Shown: piece by piece, positions 28,403 to 37,390 of the stretch
How positions within the stretch are numbered: position 1 is the first letter of the stretch
How the letters are laid out: every line of letters begins with the position of its first letter
From: Desulfosporosinus metallidurans
GTDB taxonomy: Bacteria > Bacillota > Desulfitobacteriia > Desulfitobacteriales > Desulfitobacteriaceae
Direction of reading: 5' to 3'
Assembly (NCBI RefSeq): GCF_001936615.1
Contig: NZ_MLBF01000008.1
Location: forward strand, 62,001-126,000
DNA: 64,000 nt
Notes under the pieces: model-generated
What the model was told of the DNA's origin: nothing
Database searches by the model: none
Seen by the model: the letters and a program-made list of their open reading frames with translations, nothing else
Position numbers and translations under genes: made by a program

Positions 28403-29983
28403 ATGAAGAACCCCAACCTCCCCCAACCGATCACGATTGGTCGCCTCCAGGAGGCTTTATTGTTGCAAACCCTAGGCGACACCCATGCCTCGATGCAAAA
28501 CTTTTCCGAGTTATCCGTTCATACACTCCGCTTCACAGGGATTAAAACCTTCTCCTTACCTTTTACTGGTGAAACAATCACATTGGAACCCCGCGATGAC
28601 TCGACTGTTTCTCTGAAGCTTGAGATTTCCAACGAACGATTCGTCTTGCTCTTTACCCAACAAGAACCTTCTTCCTGGCCATCCTTTTGCGCCAAAGCAA
28701 CGGATTGGTTAGAGCGAGAACTAGGTCGTATCCTGCTAGCCAGTGAACATTATTCTCAAATGATTGTTGAACACTTGACCAACGGAGATGGATTTTCGTT
28801 TTTGAACAACGTACAAGAGATTTTCGGGTGGGATATCTTCCTTTTGAATAAACAACTTGAAATTCTTAAATGGGCAGGGGGGAAATCCCTTCCCGTAGCC
28901 CCCATCTCTTTCACCCCCCCAAAGCTGTCCCACCCCCACCCATCACCTGACTCACCTTTTGTTCAACTCTCTAAAGGGCAGTGGACCCAGAAAGAGTACC
29001 AAACCCTTCCCCTAACCTGGTGTCCGCTTTCAGGGGCAGAAGGAACCTTGGGCTTTCTTGGTTTAGCGGCCAACCTTCAAGATATCGGAAGTATTGAACG
29101 CTTTTTCCTCTCGAAAACTGCTACCCTCATCTTACTTGAACTCGCTAAGACACAGTGCCTTCAGGACAGTGAACGCCAACATCACAGAGATTTTCTCTTT
29201 GATTTACTTTACAATAATTTTGACTCTCTGGAGGTTATCATTTCACGAGGCAAGTTATGGGGATGGGATTTCTCGAAACCTCACTTTGTGGTTGTGGGTG
29301 AAATTCCCGGTTATAATCCCGATTCCGCCGAAAGCGAACGCTTTGAAGACTTTTTCACCCAAATGGCTTTGAGTTTGCGTTCTCGCCACTCCAAGGCAAT
29401 TTGTCTCGAACGCAATGGTCAAGTTGTCTTCCTTTTTCCGCTCCAGGACATGATCCCCCAAGCAGAATGGCATGCTCAGGCATTTCATCTTCTTAAACCG
29501 ATCATTCAACAGGTCAATACCTTTTCCATAAAAGAACCCTTCCTATTTGGCCTGGGCAACTTGTATTCCTCTGCCCGTTATCTACACCGAAGCTTTCAAG
29601 AAGCAAGAACAGCACTCGAATTAGGACAACTCTTAGACAATCCAGAACGCTTAATATCGTTTAGGGATCTTGGGATTATGCGTTTATTACATCGGTTTGA
29701 CCGTCAAGAGCTGGAAGACTATCGTTCAGAAGTTCTCGGCCCTCTTCTGAAATTTGATAAGGAAAGCAATCTTGCTCTTGAAGAAACATTGTTAGCTTAT
29801 TTCTCCTGCAATACAGACCTTAATGCTGCGGGAGAGAAGCTTTTCCTCCATCCGAACACCCTCCGCTACCGTCTCAAAAAGGCCTCAGAAATTTTAGGCC
29901 GTGATTTATCCTCTTTAGAGAACCAAGTTAATCTCTTTCTTGCCCTTAAGATTGGTCGCTTAAAAATGATATGGCCGGACTGA
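28403..29983 (+). CDS. PucR-family transcriptional regulator
   Basis: A 526-residue regulator. The N-terminal region resembles a PucR ligand-binding section, the middle is GGDEF-like as in the CdaR/PucR group (KLWGWDFSKPHFVVVGEI), and the C-terminus is the PucR helix-turn-helix (EETLLAYFSCNTDLNAAGEKLFLHPNTLRYRLKK). Members control purine, allantoin or sugar-diacid genes. It lies just upstream of a chaperone/molybdoenzyme cluster, so it may control that cluster; this is inference. A terminator follows at once. Confidence 0.88.
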   Translation: MKNPNLPQPITIGRLQEALLLQTLGDTHASMQNFSELSVHTLRFTGIKTFSLPFTGETITLEPRDDSTVSLKLEISNERFVLLFTQQEPSSWPSFCAKATDWLERELGRILLASEHYSQMIVEHLTNGDGFSFLNNVQEIFGWDIFLLNKQLEILKWAGGKSLPVAPISFTPPKLSHPHPSPDSPFVQLSKGQWTQKEYQTLPLTWCPLSGAEGTLGFLGLAANLQDIGSIERFFLSKTATLILLELAKTQCLQDSERQHHRDFLFDLLYNNFDSLEVIISRGKLWGWDFSKPHFVVVGEIPGYNPDSAESERFEDFFTQMALSLRSRHSKAICLERNGQVVFLFPLQDMIPQAEWHAQAFHLLKPIIQQVNTFSIKEPFLFGLGNLYSSARYLHRSFQEARTALELGQLLDNPERLISFRDLGIMRLLHRFDRQELEDYRSEVLGPLLKFDKESNLALEETLLAYFSCNTDLNAAGEKLFLHPNTLRYRLKKASEILGRDLSSLENQVNLFLALKIGRLKMIWPD

Positions 29984-29985
29984 GT

Positions 29986-30021
29986 CCCTTCTCCCCTTGC
30001 GGAGAAGGGCTTTTGTTTTTT
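29986..30021 (+). terminator. Rho-independent terminator of the PucR gene
   Basis: CCCTTCTCC pairs with GGAGAAGGG across a six-base loop, followed by a T-rich run (TTTTGTTTTTTT). Confidence 0.9.
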
Positions 30022-30150
30022 TCTACAACTCCAGACCTCTTATTTCATATTCCGCTCTAAAGGGACAAAACAAAGAAAAACGAACTATGCTATAGAGCCT
30101 AAGTGAATATAGGTACAAGATATCTCGCCTATGAGAAAGGAGGGCTTCTT

Positions 30151-30876
30151 TTGACACATCATCACCATCGTCACCCAGGCTCACCCACCCCAGTTCTCAA
30201 GATTCATGAGGACTTGCTGCTCGCACTGAGTCTTATCTTCGCCGAAGGAGGAGAAAAACTAGCCAGTACCTTAGGTCCACTCTTGAAATCTTGCACGGCC
30301 TTCGCCAACCACTATCAACTTGACGAACTAATTTCAGCCACAGAAACCTTGGCTCACTGCACAAACACGGATGACGACGAGTATCGCTTGATGTGCTACG
30401 AGTTTAACCGCCTCTTTGTCGGCCCGACTTCTCCTGCAGCCCCCCCCTATGAATCCGTTTATTTGTCACCTGACCATTTAGTGATGCAAGAACAAACCTT
30501 AGCTGTCCGTAAACTGTACATTCAAGAAGGCTTACAGGCTTTAGCTCAAGGGGGTGAACCTGATGATTTTATTGCCACTGAACTTGAATTCGCAGCTTAC
30601 CTCCTTAGGCGGATTAAAATCGTCCAGTTGGCAAAAAAAGACGTTCAAGCTTTCCACTACGAGAACCTTTACCACGAGTTTTGGGGGCAACACCTTGGCC
30701 GTTGGTTAGGACCATTTGCCCAAACCGTTTTTCGATCAACCGAGCATCCAGTCTTTTCTGCCATAAGTCAAGTGCTCGAGGCCATCAACGATTTCCATGC
30801 ATTAAACACGAAGGGGGATCCTTATGAAACTAACGCGACGCAAATTCCTTGGAGGAGCGGCTGCGGCTGTCTCTAG
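30151..30876 (+). CDS. TorD/DmsD-family molybdoenzyme chaperone
   Basis: A 241-residue cytoplasmic chaperone that binds the Tat leader of a molybdoenzyme and helps cofactor insertion. The signature YEFNRLFVGPTSPAAPPYESVY and the C-terminal DDFIATELEFAAYLL are typical. The N-terminus is histidine-rich (THHHHRH). The start is TTG at 30151 with AAAGGAGG eight bases upstream; the open frame begins earlier but without a ribosome site. Its end overlaps the catalytic subunit start by 53 bases. Confidence 0.9.
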   Translation: MTHHHHRHPGSPTPVLKIHEDLLLALSLIFAEGGEKLASTLGPLLKSCTAFANHYQLDELISATETLAHCTNTDDDEYRLMCYEFNRLFVGPTSPAAPPYESVYLSPDHLVMQEQTLAVRKLYIQEGLQALAQGGEPDDFIATELEFAAYLLRRIKIVQLAKKDVQAFHYENLYHEFWGQHLGRWLGPFAQTVFRSTEHPVFSAISQVLEAINDFHALNTKGDPYETNATQIPWRSGCGCL

Positions 30877-33025
30877 CCTTACCCTATTTAATTTTAATAT
30901 GTTAACCAATTCTCCCTCTGCCATTGCAACGAATCAACTTTCTGATACAATGAAAACATTTCGCAATGTCTGCCCCCGCAACTGCTACGACACTTGCGGT
31001 CAGATTAGCTATGTACAAGACGGCATCCTCAAAAAAGTTGAAGGAGATCCTAAGCATGGCTATACCAACGGCAAACTTTGCCTCAAAGGATATACTTACA
31101 CCCGCCGTGTCTATAGCCCCGATCGCATTAAATATCCCATGAAACAATCTCCTCGTGGTTCCGGCAACTGGACCCGGATTAGTTGGGATGAAGCTATGGA
31201 TACCATCGCCAAGAAAATCCTAGATTTAAAGAAGCGCTATGGTTCAACACTCCCGATCTGCTTTGATAAGTACTCTGGAAACTTTGGTATTGTTCACTAT
31301 GGTGCAGAAGGGACAATGTCCAGCCTCGGCTATACAACTCGGGCCCTTGGAACCCCTTGCTGGCCCGCTGGAATTGATGCCCAGACCTATGATTTCGGTA
31401 CGCTTTATTGTAATGACCCCGAAGACATGGTCAATGCTAAGTATATTATTCTCTGGGGACAAAATGCCGCTTGGACAGCAATTCACACATTCCCTTTCAT
31501 TAACAAAGCTCGGGAACGCGGTGCTAAACTCGTTGTCATTGATCCGATCGTAACGTCCACCGCTTCAAAAGCGGATCTCTACATTCAAGTTAACCCCAGC
31601 ACAGATGGGGCTCTCGCTTTGGGCATGGCTCGCTATATTATCGATAATAACTGGGTCGATTGGGAGTATGCACGCGCCAACAGCGTCGGGTTCGATGAAT
31701 GGGTGGACTATATCAAAAAAGATATAACCCTGGACTGGGCTTCTGAAAAAACAGGAGTGCCTAAAGACATTATCATGGAAATTGCCAGAGAATACGCAAC
31801 AGCAAAACCGGCCAGCATGTGGGTTGGCTACGGCATGCAGCGCCATATTAACGGCGGTCAGAACGTCCGCATTATCGATGCTCTCGGAGTCATGACAGGC
31901 AATGTCGGAAAATCCGGTGGGGGCGTCAACTACGGTCACTTAGAAACATGGGGCTTCAACTATAATGCTATGATAAACTCTGCCCCTAAGGGTTCTAAAG
32001 GGTTTATCGGCCCAGATGGCAAAGAAGGGGATCGCTCCATCAACATGAACAACTTTGCCCACGATGTCTTAGCCCAAAGCGATCCTCCGGTGAAAATGCT
32101 ATGGCTTGCTTGTCGAAATCCTGGCTCCCAGGATCCTGACACTCACGCCATCGAAAAAATGTTCTCCTCCATGGAATTTGTCGTTACCGTAGACTCCTTT
32201 TTCAATAAGACCGTCGAGATGTCCGATATTGTTTTGCCAGCAACCACGCATTTTGAAGACTGGGATGTCATGGCCAGCTATTGGCACTATTGGGTCGGTA
32301 TCAACCAAAGGGCCATTGACCCTCTGTACGAATCAAAAAGTGATGTTGAACTAGCCATGCTACTCTCTAAAAAAATGAATGCCTTGGAACCAGGTTCTTG
32401 TACCTTCCCTACGTCAGGATCACCAGAGGAATGGTTAGCCAAAGAGTTTAACCCAGGCATGCTTAAAATGCTCGGGATTAACGATTATAAAGAACTTATC
32501 AATGCGCCGCGCAAGGCAAACCTGCCTTCTGCTTCCTGGTCCGATGGAAAATTCCGCACCCCTTCCAAGAAGATTGAAATTCACAGTGAACTTGCCAAGA
32601 AGAACGGGCTGCCCGCCCTCCCGATATGGGTCGAAGAAATGAAGACCCCAGAGAAATACCCGATCCGCTTCATGACGCCCCATCCGCAACATGCTTTGCA
32701 CTCCCAGTTCCAAAACCTGGACTGGATGATGACCGCAAACCCTGAGCCCAAGGTAGAGATTCACCCTGTTCTGGCCGCTAAATACGGCATTTCGGAAGGA
32801 GATATGGTCAAGATTTATAACGACCTTGGCTCCGTCACTGTTAAAGCCCACCTAACTCAAACGACTTCTCAAAATGTCATCGTAGCTTATGAGTCTTGGT
32901 ATAAAAACTCTATCTTCAATGTTAATTACACCTTAAAGGCAACACCAAGCGATATGGGTAAACAAGCGACCGGCAACAACGGGGTAGCCTTTCACGATAA
33001 TTTCGTAATGATTGAAAAAGCATGA
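30824..33025 (+). CDS. DMSO-reductase-family molybdopterin oxidoreductase, Tat-exported catalytic subunit
   Basis: A 733-residue catalytic subunit (A1). The twin-arginine leader TRRKFLGGA lies at residues 4-12. A [4Fe-4S] site follows with Cys50, Cys54, Cys58 and Cys86 (CPRNCYDTC...LCLKG), then the molybdo-bis-PGD folds. C-terminal HPQHALHSQF and NNGVAFHDNFV are typical of the family. The residue ligating Mo could not be assigned; the equivalent region is GTPCWPAGIDAQTYDFG. The substrate is unknown. It is followed by a four-cluster ferredoxin subunit and a DmsC-like anchor, so quinone-linked respiration is likely. AAGGGGG precedes the ATG. Confidence 0.9.
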   Translation: MKLTRRKFLGGAAAAVSSLTLFNFNMLTNSPSAIATNQLSDTMKTFRNVCPRNCYDTCGQISYVQDGILKKVEGDPKHGYTNGKLCLKGYTYTRRVYSPDRIKYPMKQSPRGSGNWTRISWDEAMDTIAKKILDLKKRYGSTLPICFDKYSGNFGIVHYGAEGTMSSLGYTTRALGTPCWPAGIDAQTYDFGTLYCNDPEDMVNAKYIILWGQNAAWTAIHTFPFINKARERGAKLVVIDPIVTSTASKADLYIQVNPSTDGALALGMARYIIDNNWVDWEYARANSVGFDEWVDYIKKDITLDWASEKTGVPKDIIMEIAREYATAKPASMWVGYGMQRHINGGQNVRIIDALGVMTGNVGKSGGGVNYGHLETWGFNYNAMINSAPKGSKGFIGPDGKEGDRSINMNNFAHDVLAQSDPPVKMLWLACRNPGSQDPDTHAIEKMFSSMEFVVTVDSFFNKTVEMSDIVLPATTHFEDWDVMASYWHYWVGINQRAIDPLYESKSDVELAMLLSKKMNALEPGSCTFPTSGSPEEWLAKEFNPGMLKMLGINDYKELINAPRKANLPSASWSDGKFRTPSKKIEIHSELAKKNGLPALPIWVEEMKTPEKYPIRFMTPHPQHALHSQFQNLDWMMTANPEPKVEIHPVLAAKYGISEGDMVKIYNDLGSVTVKAHLTQTTSQNVIVAYESWYKNSIFNVNYTLKATPSDMGKQATGNNGVAFHDNFVMIEKA

Positions 33026-33038
33026 GGAGGAATCCCTT

Positions 33039-33605
33039 TTGAGTAAACAACTTGGCTTTTTACACAACTCAGAGAAATGTGTGGGCTGTCGGGGATGTGA
33101 AATGGCCTGCAAAAATGAATATCAAATTGATGCCGCCCCCCAGTGGCGTAAGGTTTTTCAACTCCATGAAGAAGATTACCCACTTCCTACCCGCATGTTT
33201 TTCTCTATGGCTTGCAACCACTGCGCTCATCCAGAATGTCTCCGCGTCTGCCCGGTAGAGGCCTACACGAAACGCGAAGATGGGATCGTGGTCCATGATC
33301 CTAATCGCTGCATTGGCTGCCGTTTGTGTACCATGGCTTGTCCGTATGATCGCCCGCAATTTAACCCAGCAAAAAAGAAAGTTGAAAAATGCAATTTGTG
33401 CTATCAGCGCATTGACAAAGGAGAAAAACCAGCTTGTGTCGCCGGTTGTATTACAGGGGCCTTGGAACTTGTGGAAATAAACTCAAGTCTTGACCAAGAG
33501 ATCGGGGTACTCAAGACTTTACCCGGGCTACCCAGTCCGAATATCACAACGCCATCGATTCGATTTATCGGACCGAAACAAGGCAAACAAATAAGGAGGG
33601 GTTAA
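33039..33605 (+). CDS. DmsB-like four-[4Fe-4S] electron-transfer subunit
   Basis: A 188-residue subunit (B1) with four cysteine groups: CVGCRGCEMAC, CNHCAHPECLRVC, CIGCRLCTMAC and CNLC...CVAGC. This is the standard DmsB arrangement, wiring a membrane anchor to the molybdenum subunit. The TTG start at 33039 has GAGGAGG seven bases upstream; the longer frame from 33012 overlaps the catalytic gene without its own ribosome site. Confidence 0.93.
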   Translation: MSKQLGFLHNSEKCVGCRGCEMACKNEYQIDAAPQWRKVFQLHEEDYPLPTRMFFSMACNHCAHPECLRVCPVEAYTKREDGIVVHDPNRCIGCRLCTMACPYDRPQFNPAKKKVEKCNLCYQRIDKGEKPACVAGCITGALELVEINSSLDQEIGVLKTLPGLPSPNITTPSIRFIGPKQGKQIRRG

Positions 33606-33608
33606 CCT

Positions 33609-34436
33609 ATGGGAGACTTGGAATGGCCGTTAATTACCTTTACCGTTCTGGGACAAGTCGGAATTGGGATCATCCTCATGCTCTGGTGGTTAAACCGTGA
33701 TCACCTTGATAGCAAGTTATTAAGAAAAGGTACCCTTGTTTCTGGGATCTTACTGGCCCTAGCTTTGTTGGCTTCACTGTTTCATCTTGGGCATCCTGAA
33801 GCGGCCTATCGTGCCTTAACCCACCTGGCTTCCTCGTGGTTAAGCCGTGAAATTCTCCTATTCCTCCTCACCTTCCTGGCCTGGATCTACCTCTATTGGA
33901 AGTCAAGGCAACCATCAAGTAATCCTTCCTTCGGCTTAGGAGTTACTTCTGTCCTTGGTTTGATGGGAGTTGTTAGCAGTGCCATGATTTATGTCCTACC
34001 CCGTGTTCCAGCTTGGAATAACATCGGACCGGTTTTCTTCTTTTTACTAACCACTGGCTTACTCGGGGCACTTTGCACTTTAGTCCTCGGGAAAGAACTT
34101 TTACAACCTGCTCAAAGGAAACGTCTGCTACAAGGGTCACTCGGATTCACTATTTTGAGCTTACTCATCACTATAGTCTATGGTTCCATGCTCAGTGCAA
34201 CTGTAGAAGGAGCAGCTACCTTAAACTTCCTTTTGAGCAACCCACTCTTTTGGGCTCGCGCTCTTCTGGGATGGATAGCTCCCCTCGTTCTTTTGATTGC
34301 CCTTCTTAAAAAGGGTCACGTTGAAAAACCTCAATTAATTGTAGTCGTTACTGTACTGGCTGCCCTTGGGGAAATTCTCGGTCGGATCCTTTTCTATCTT
34401 AGCGCGGTAGGCATTCATATCAACGCCTTGTTCTAA
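33609..34436 (+). CDS. DmsC-like membrane anchor subunit
   Basis: A 275-residue integral membrane protein with about eight hydrophobic helices, starting MGDLEWPLITFTVLGQVGIG as DmsC/YnfH anchors do. It would hold the enzyme at the membrane and exchange electrons with menaquinol. It is the last gene of the first module, four bases after B1, and a hairpin follows. Confidence 0.88.
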   Translation: MGDLEWPLITFTVLGQVGIGIILMLWWLNRDHLDSKLLRKGTLVSGILLALALLASLFHLGHPEAAYRALTHLASSWLSREILLFLLTFLAWIYLYWKSRQPSSNPSFGLGVTSVLGLMGVVSSAMIYVLPRVPAWNNIGPVFFFLLTTGLLGALCTLVLGKELLQPAQRKRLLQGSLGFTILSLLITIVYGSMLSATVEGAATLNFLLSNPLFWARALLGWIAPLVLLIALLKKGHVEKPQLIVVVTVLAALGEILGRILFYLSAVGIHINALF

Positions 34437-34469
34437 TTTCTCCAAATTGAATGATTTTCCGCAATGCTA

Positions 34470-34517
34470 AGGAGCCCGGAAGTTGGGGGGTGAAAACCCC
34501 ATGCTTTCTGGGCTCCT
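34470..34517 (+). terminator. Hairpin after the first molybdoenzyme module
   Basis: AGGAGCCC pairs with GGGCTCCT around an inner GGGG/CCCC stem. The T-run after it is weak, so it may only partly stop transcription before the second module. Confidence 0.6.
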
Positions 34518-34629
34518 ATATTGTTTAACTCACAAAGTAATTTCCCTATTTCATTCATACTCAGAGGTTTTTTAGTAAACTCTAACGAATAATACAATAC
34601 GAGAGAATGCATCGTAAGGATGATCATAT

Positions 34630-36660
34630 ATGGGATTACATTATAATCTATGTCCCCGTAACTGCTATGATACGTGTAGCATTGTAAGCACTACCCGCAA
34701 GGGCGTGCTTATCTCTGTCACCGGAAACCCCCATCACGAATACACCAAGGGAAAACTCTGTCCGAAAGCTCTCGATGATGTGAAAAAGGTTTACAGTCCT
34801 CAGCGCATCCGTTTCCCTATGCGCCAGAGGAGTCGTTATAGTGGTTTTTGGGAGCGAATTTCGTGGGATGAAGCGTTAAACCTTATCGCAGAAAAAATTC
34901 TTGACCTTAAAACGCAGTATGGAACCACTTTGCCTCTCGCCCTAAATAAGTACTCAGGAAATTTCGGCATTTTGCACAATGCTATGGAAGGTCTCTTCAC
35001 AGGCCTCGGAGCAACCACCAGAGCGGTCGGTTCCCCATGTTGGTCGGCAGGAGTTGATGCTCAAACCTTAGACTTCGGAACGTTCTTTTGTTCGGATCCG
35101 CAAGACATGGCTAAGTCTAACTTAATTTGGCTCTGGGGAGTCAACCCGGCTTGGACAGCCGTGCACCAAATGCCCATTATTTTTGAGGCCATCGATCGCG
35201 GGGCAAACGTTGTTTGTTTTGATACGCATTTTAGTGCTACAGCCGCCCGAACTCATCAGTTTGTACAGGTCCGACCGGGCACCGATGGGCTTCTGGCGTT
35301 AGGATTTGCTAAGGTGCTTGTGGAAGAAAACCTCATAGACCCCAACTTGAGTACCTATACGTTAGGGCACGAAGAATTCATCCACTATCTTAAAAGCGAC
35401 ATTTCCCTTGAGCACTGTTGTGAAATTACGGGAGTTCCTATACCCACTATACGCAAACTTGCCCTTGAATATGGCCAGACCCACCCGGCTTGTATTTGGG
35501 CAGGTTTTGGTTTACAGCGTTATACCAATGGAGGACAAACCTTGCGTGCTATTGACGCCCTAGGGGCACTGGCTGGACACCTTGGCGAACAAGGGGGTGG
35601 AGTTCAATACGGTCAATTTGAAACCTGGAGTTTTGCTGGGATGTTACAGAACCCACCCCATCCCGACAATCAGATGGACCGTCTCTTAAACATTAATCGA
35701 TTTTCCGAGGAGGCTTTGGCCTGTAGCGATCCCCCCGTTAAGATGCTCTGGATTTCCGGAAGAAACCCTTTATCCCAAGATGGGAATCTTGAGCAATGGA
35801 AAAAACTGATCCGTCAACTGGATCTGATCGTCGTGAGTGACCTCTTTCATTCCAAATCCTCCGAAGCAGCCGACCTTTTTCTTCCCGTAACGACGCATTA
35901 TGAACACTGGGATATGAACTCTAGTTATTGGCATTACTGGGTGGGAGTCAATGAACCCGCTATTCTTCCAGTCGGAGAATCTCACTCTGACTTACAGATT
36001 GCCTGGGATGTTTCCTCACAACTCAATAAACTGGTACCTGGAAGCTGCACGTTTCCCACATCAGGAGATGAGAAGGCGACCCTACTACGTGAACTCGGCC
36101 CCCAGATGTTAGATATCCTAGGCCTAAAAAATCCCGAGGAAATTCTAGAGGATCCGGTGAGGGCCAAGTTTCCCCGAACGGTTTGGGAAAATCGAACATT
36201 TTCAACTCCTTCCGGACGGTATGAATTTCTTTCGACCCAAGCTGCTAACGCCCAACTTCCATCCCTTCCAGTCTTTCTGCCCCCCCTTAATCCTTCTCTG
36301 AACACCCCATTGCGTCTGTTGACTCCACATCACCACTCAAGTATTAACTCTCAGGTTTATGTCTCCGACGCCCATACTTCTGAGGTCATCTTAAACCTCG
36401 CGCCGGAACTCGCCCGACGTTATGGGTTAATAGCTGGAGACCGTGCCCGGATTTGGAATGAGTTAGGCCTGATAGACGTGGTCATTCAACCTGAAGATGG
36501 CATTTCGATGGATGTTGTCATTATTTTCCAGAGAAAAATCGAAGGGTCTTCCCCACTTAACAGCCTAATTGGCACCCCCTTAACCGACATGGGACATCTC
36601 ACACTCGGCGCCCCTGGATTTGCGTTAAATGAGACCTTTGTCAATTTGCAAAAACTATAG
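34630..36660 (+). CDS. Second DMSO-reductase-family molybdopterin oxidoreductase, no Tat leader
   Basis: A 676-residue paralogue (A2) of the enzyme encoded upstream, with [4Fe-4S] cysteines Cys8, Cys12, Cys16 and Cys44 (CPRNCYDTC...LCPKA). It begins straight at the Fe-S domain, so it has no twin-arginine signal and no obvious leader. GSPCWSAGVDAQTLDFG matches the same region in A1. Either it works in the cytoplasm or is carried by a partner. GTAAGGA precedes the ATG. Substrate is unknown. Confidence 0.88.
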   Translation: MGLHYNLCPRNCYDTCSIVSTTRKGVLISVTGNPHHEYTKGKLCPKALDDVKKVYSPQRIRFPMRQRSRYSGFWERISWDEALNLIAEKILDLKTQYGTTLPLALNKYSGNFGILHNAMEGLFTGLGATTRAVGSPCWSAGVDAQTLDFGTFFCSDPQDMAKSNLIWLWGVNPAWTAVHQMPIIFEAIDRGANVVCFDTHFSATAARTHQFVQVRPGTDGLLALGFAKVLVEENLIDPNLSTYTLGHEEFIHYLKSDISLEHCCEITGVPIPTIRKLALEYGQTHPACIWAGFGLQRYTNGGQTLRAIDALGALAGHLGEQGGGVQYGQFETWSFAGMLQNPPHPDNQMDRLLNINRFSEEALACSDPPVKMLWISGRNPLSQDGNLEQWKKLIRQLDLIVVSDLFHSKSSEAADLFLPVTTHYEHWDMNSSYWHYWVGVNEPAILPVGESHSDLQIAWDVSSQLNKLVPGSCTFPTSGDEKATLLRELGPQMLDILGLKNPEEILEDPVRAKFPRTVWENRTFSTPSGRYEFLSTQAANAQLPSLPVFLPPLNPSLNTPLRLLTPHHHSSINSQVYVSDAHTSEVILNLAPELARRYGLIAGDRARIWNELGLIDVVIQPEDGISMDVVIIFQRKIEGSSPLNSLIGTPLTDMGHLTLGAPGFALNETFVNLQKL

Positions 36661-36682
36661 ACCTAATGGAGTGTGTAACGTG

Positions 36683-37231
36683 ATGGTTAAACAATTAGGT
36701 TTCCTGCTGGATGTTAATCGTTGTCTCGGGTGCGGAGCTTGTGCCAAAGCCTGCCAAACTTACAATCAGCTGCCTTCCCCTCTTGCTTGGCGCCGCTTGC
36801 GTATGGTTGAGAACTCCTCCAAAGAGCATATTCAAAGATTTTATCTATCCTCGGCCTGCAATCATTGTGGCGATCCGGAATGTCAGCGTGTCTGCCCATC
36901 CGGTGCCTATGCCAAACGCCGCGATGGAATCGTTGTACATCTCACCGAAAAATGCACGGGCTGTAAGTCTTGTGTCGCCTCATGCCCCTTTGGCGTTCCC
37001 CAAATCAATCCTCAGACCAATAAAGCGAGTAAATGCCAACTATGCTACCAACGCTTAGATCAAGGAATGCCACCCCACTGCGTGCAAGCCTGTCTTACAG
37101 GCGCCCTTCAGCTCAAAGAACTTCAGGACCTTCCGGCAAACCAACTATTACGGCTCACTGCCCCTGTTCCGAGCCTCCGACTAACACGCCCCTCTGTTTT
37201 CTATAAACCGCCGAGAGCAACCAGACTATAG
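36683..37231 (+). CDS. Second DmsB-like four-[4Fe-4S] subunit
   Basis: A 182-residue partner (B2) of A2 with the four cluster groups CLGCGACAKAC, CNHCGDPECQRVC, CTGCKSCVASC and CQLC...CVQAC. The ATG at 36683 is preferred over longer frames overlapping A2; GGAG lies ten or more bases upstream, and a GTG directly before it is possible. No anchor gene or chaperone follows, unlike the first module. Confidence 0.9.
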   Translation: MVKQLGFLLDVNRCLGCGACAKACQTYNQLPSPLAWRRLRMVENSSKEHIQRFYLSSACNHCGDPECQRVCPSGAYAKRRDGIVVHLTEKCTGCKSCVASCPFGVPQINPQTNKASKCQLCYQRLDQGMPPHCVQACLTGALQLKELQDLPANQLLRLTAPVPSLRLTRPSVFYKPPRATRL

Positions 37232-37241
37232 AAAAGTCATT

Positions 37242-37291
37242 AAAAAAGGGACCGCCTTTGTAATAAATTACAAAACTAGCGATCCCTTTTT
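37242..37291. terminator. Bidirectional terminator between B2 and hydE
   Basis: AAAAAAGGGA pairs with TCCCTTTTTG around an inner TTTGTAAT/ATTACAAA stem. It separates the plus-strand molybdoenzyme genes from the minus-strand hydrogenase maturation operon. Confidence 0.85.
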
Positions 37292-37390
37292 GTTTATTTT
37301 TACAAAACCAAACGTTTATAGCTACTTTATTCTCTATTATTAGTATAGGGCAAAACCATCAGGTCGTAAAGCTAATTTTAACGATGTATT

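Noticed and set aside
30824-33025. Assigning a substrate such as DMSO, nitrate or thiosulfate to the molybdoenzymes
   Set aside because: The Mo-ligand residue could not be located with confidence by eye, and gene context fits many substrates.
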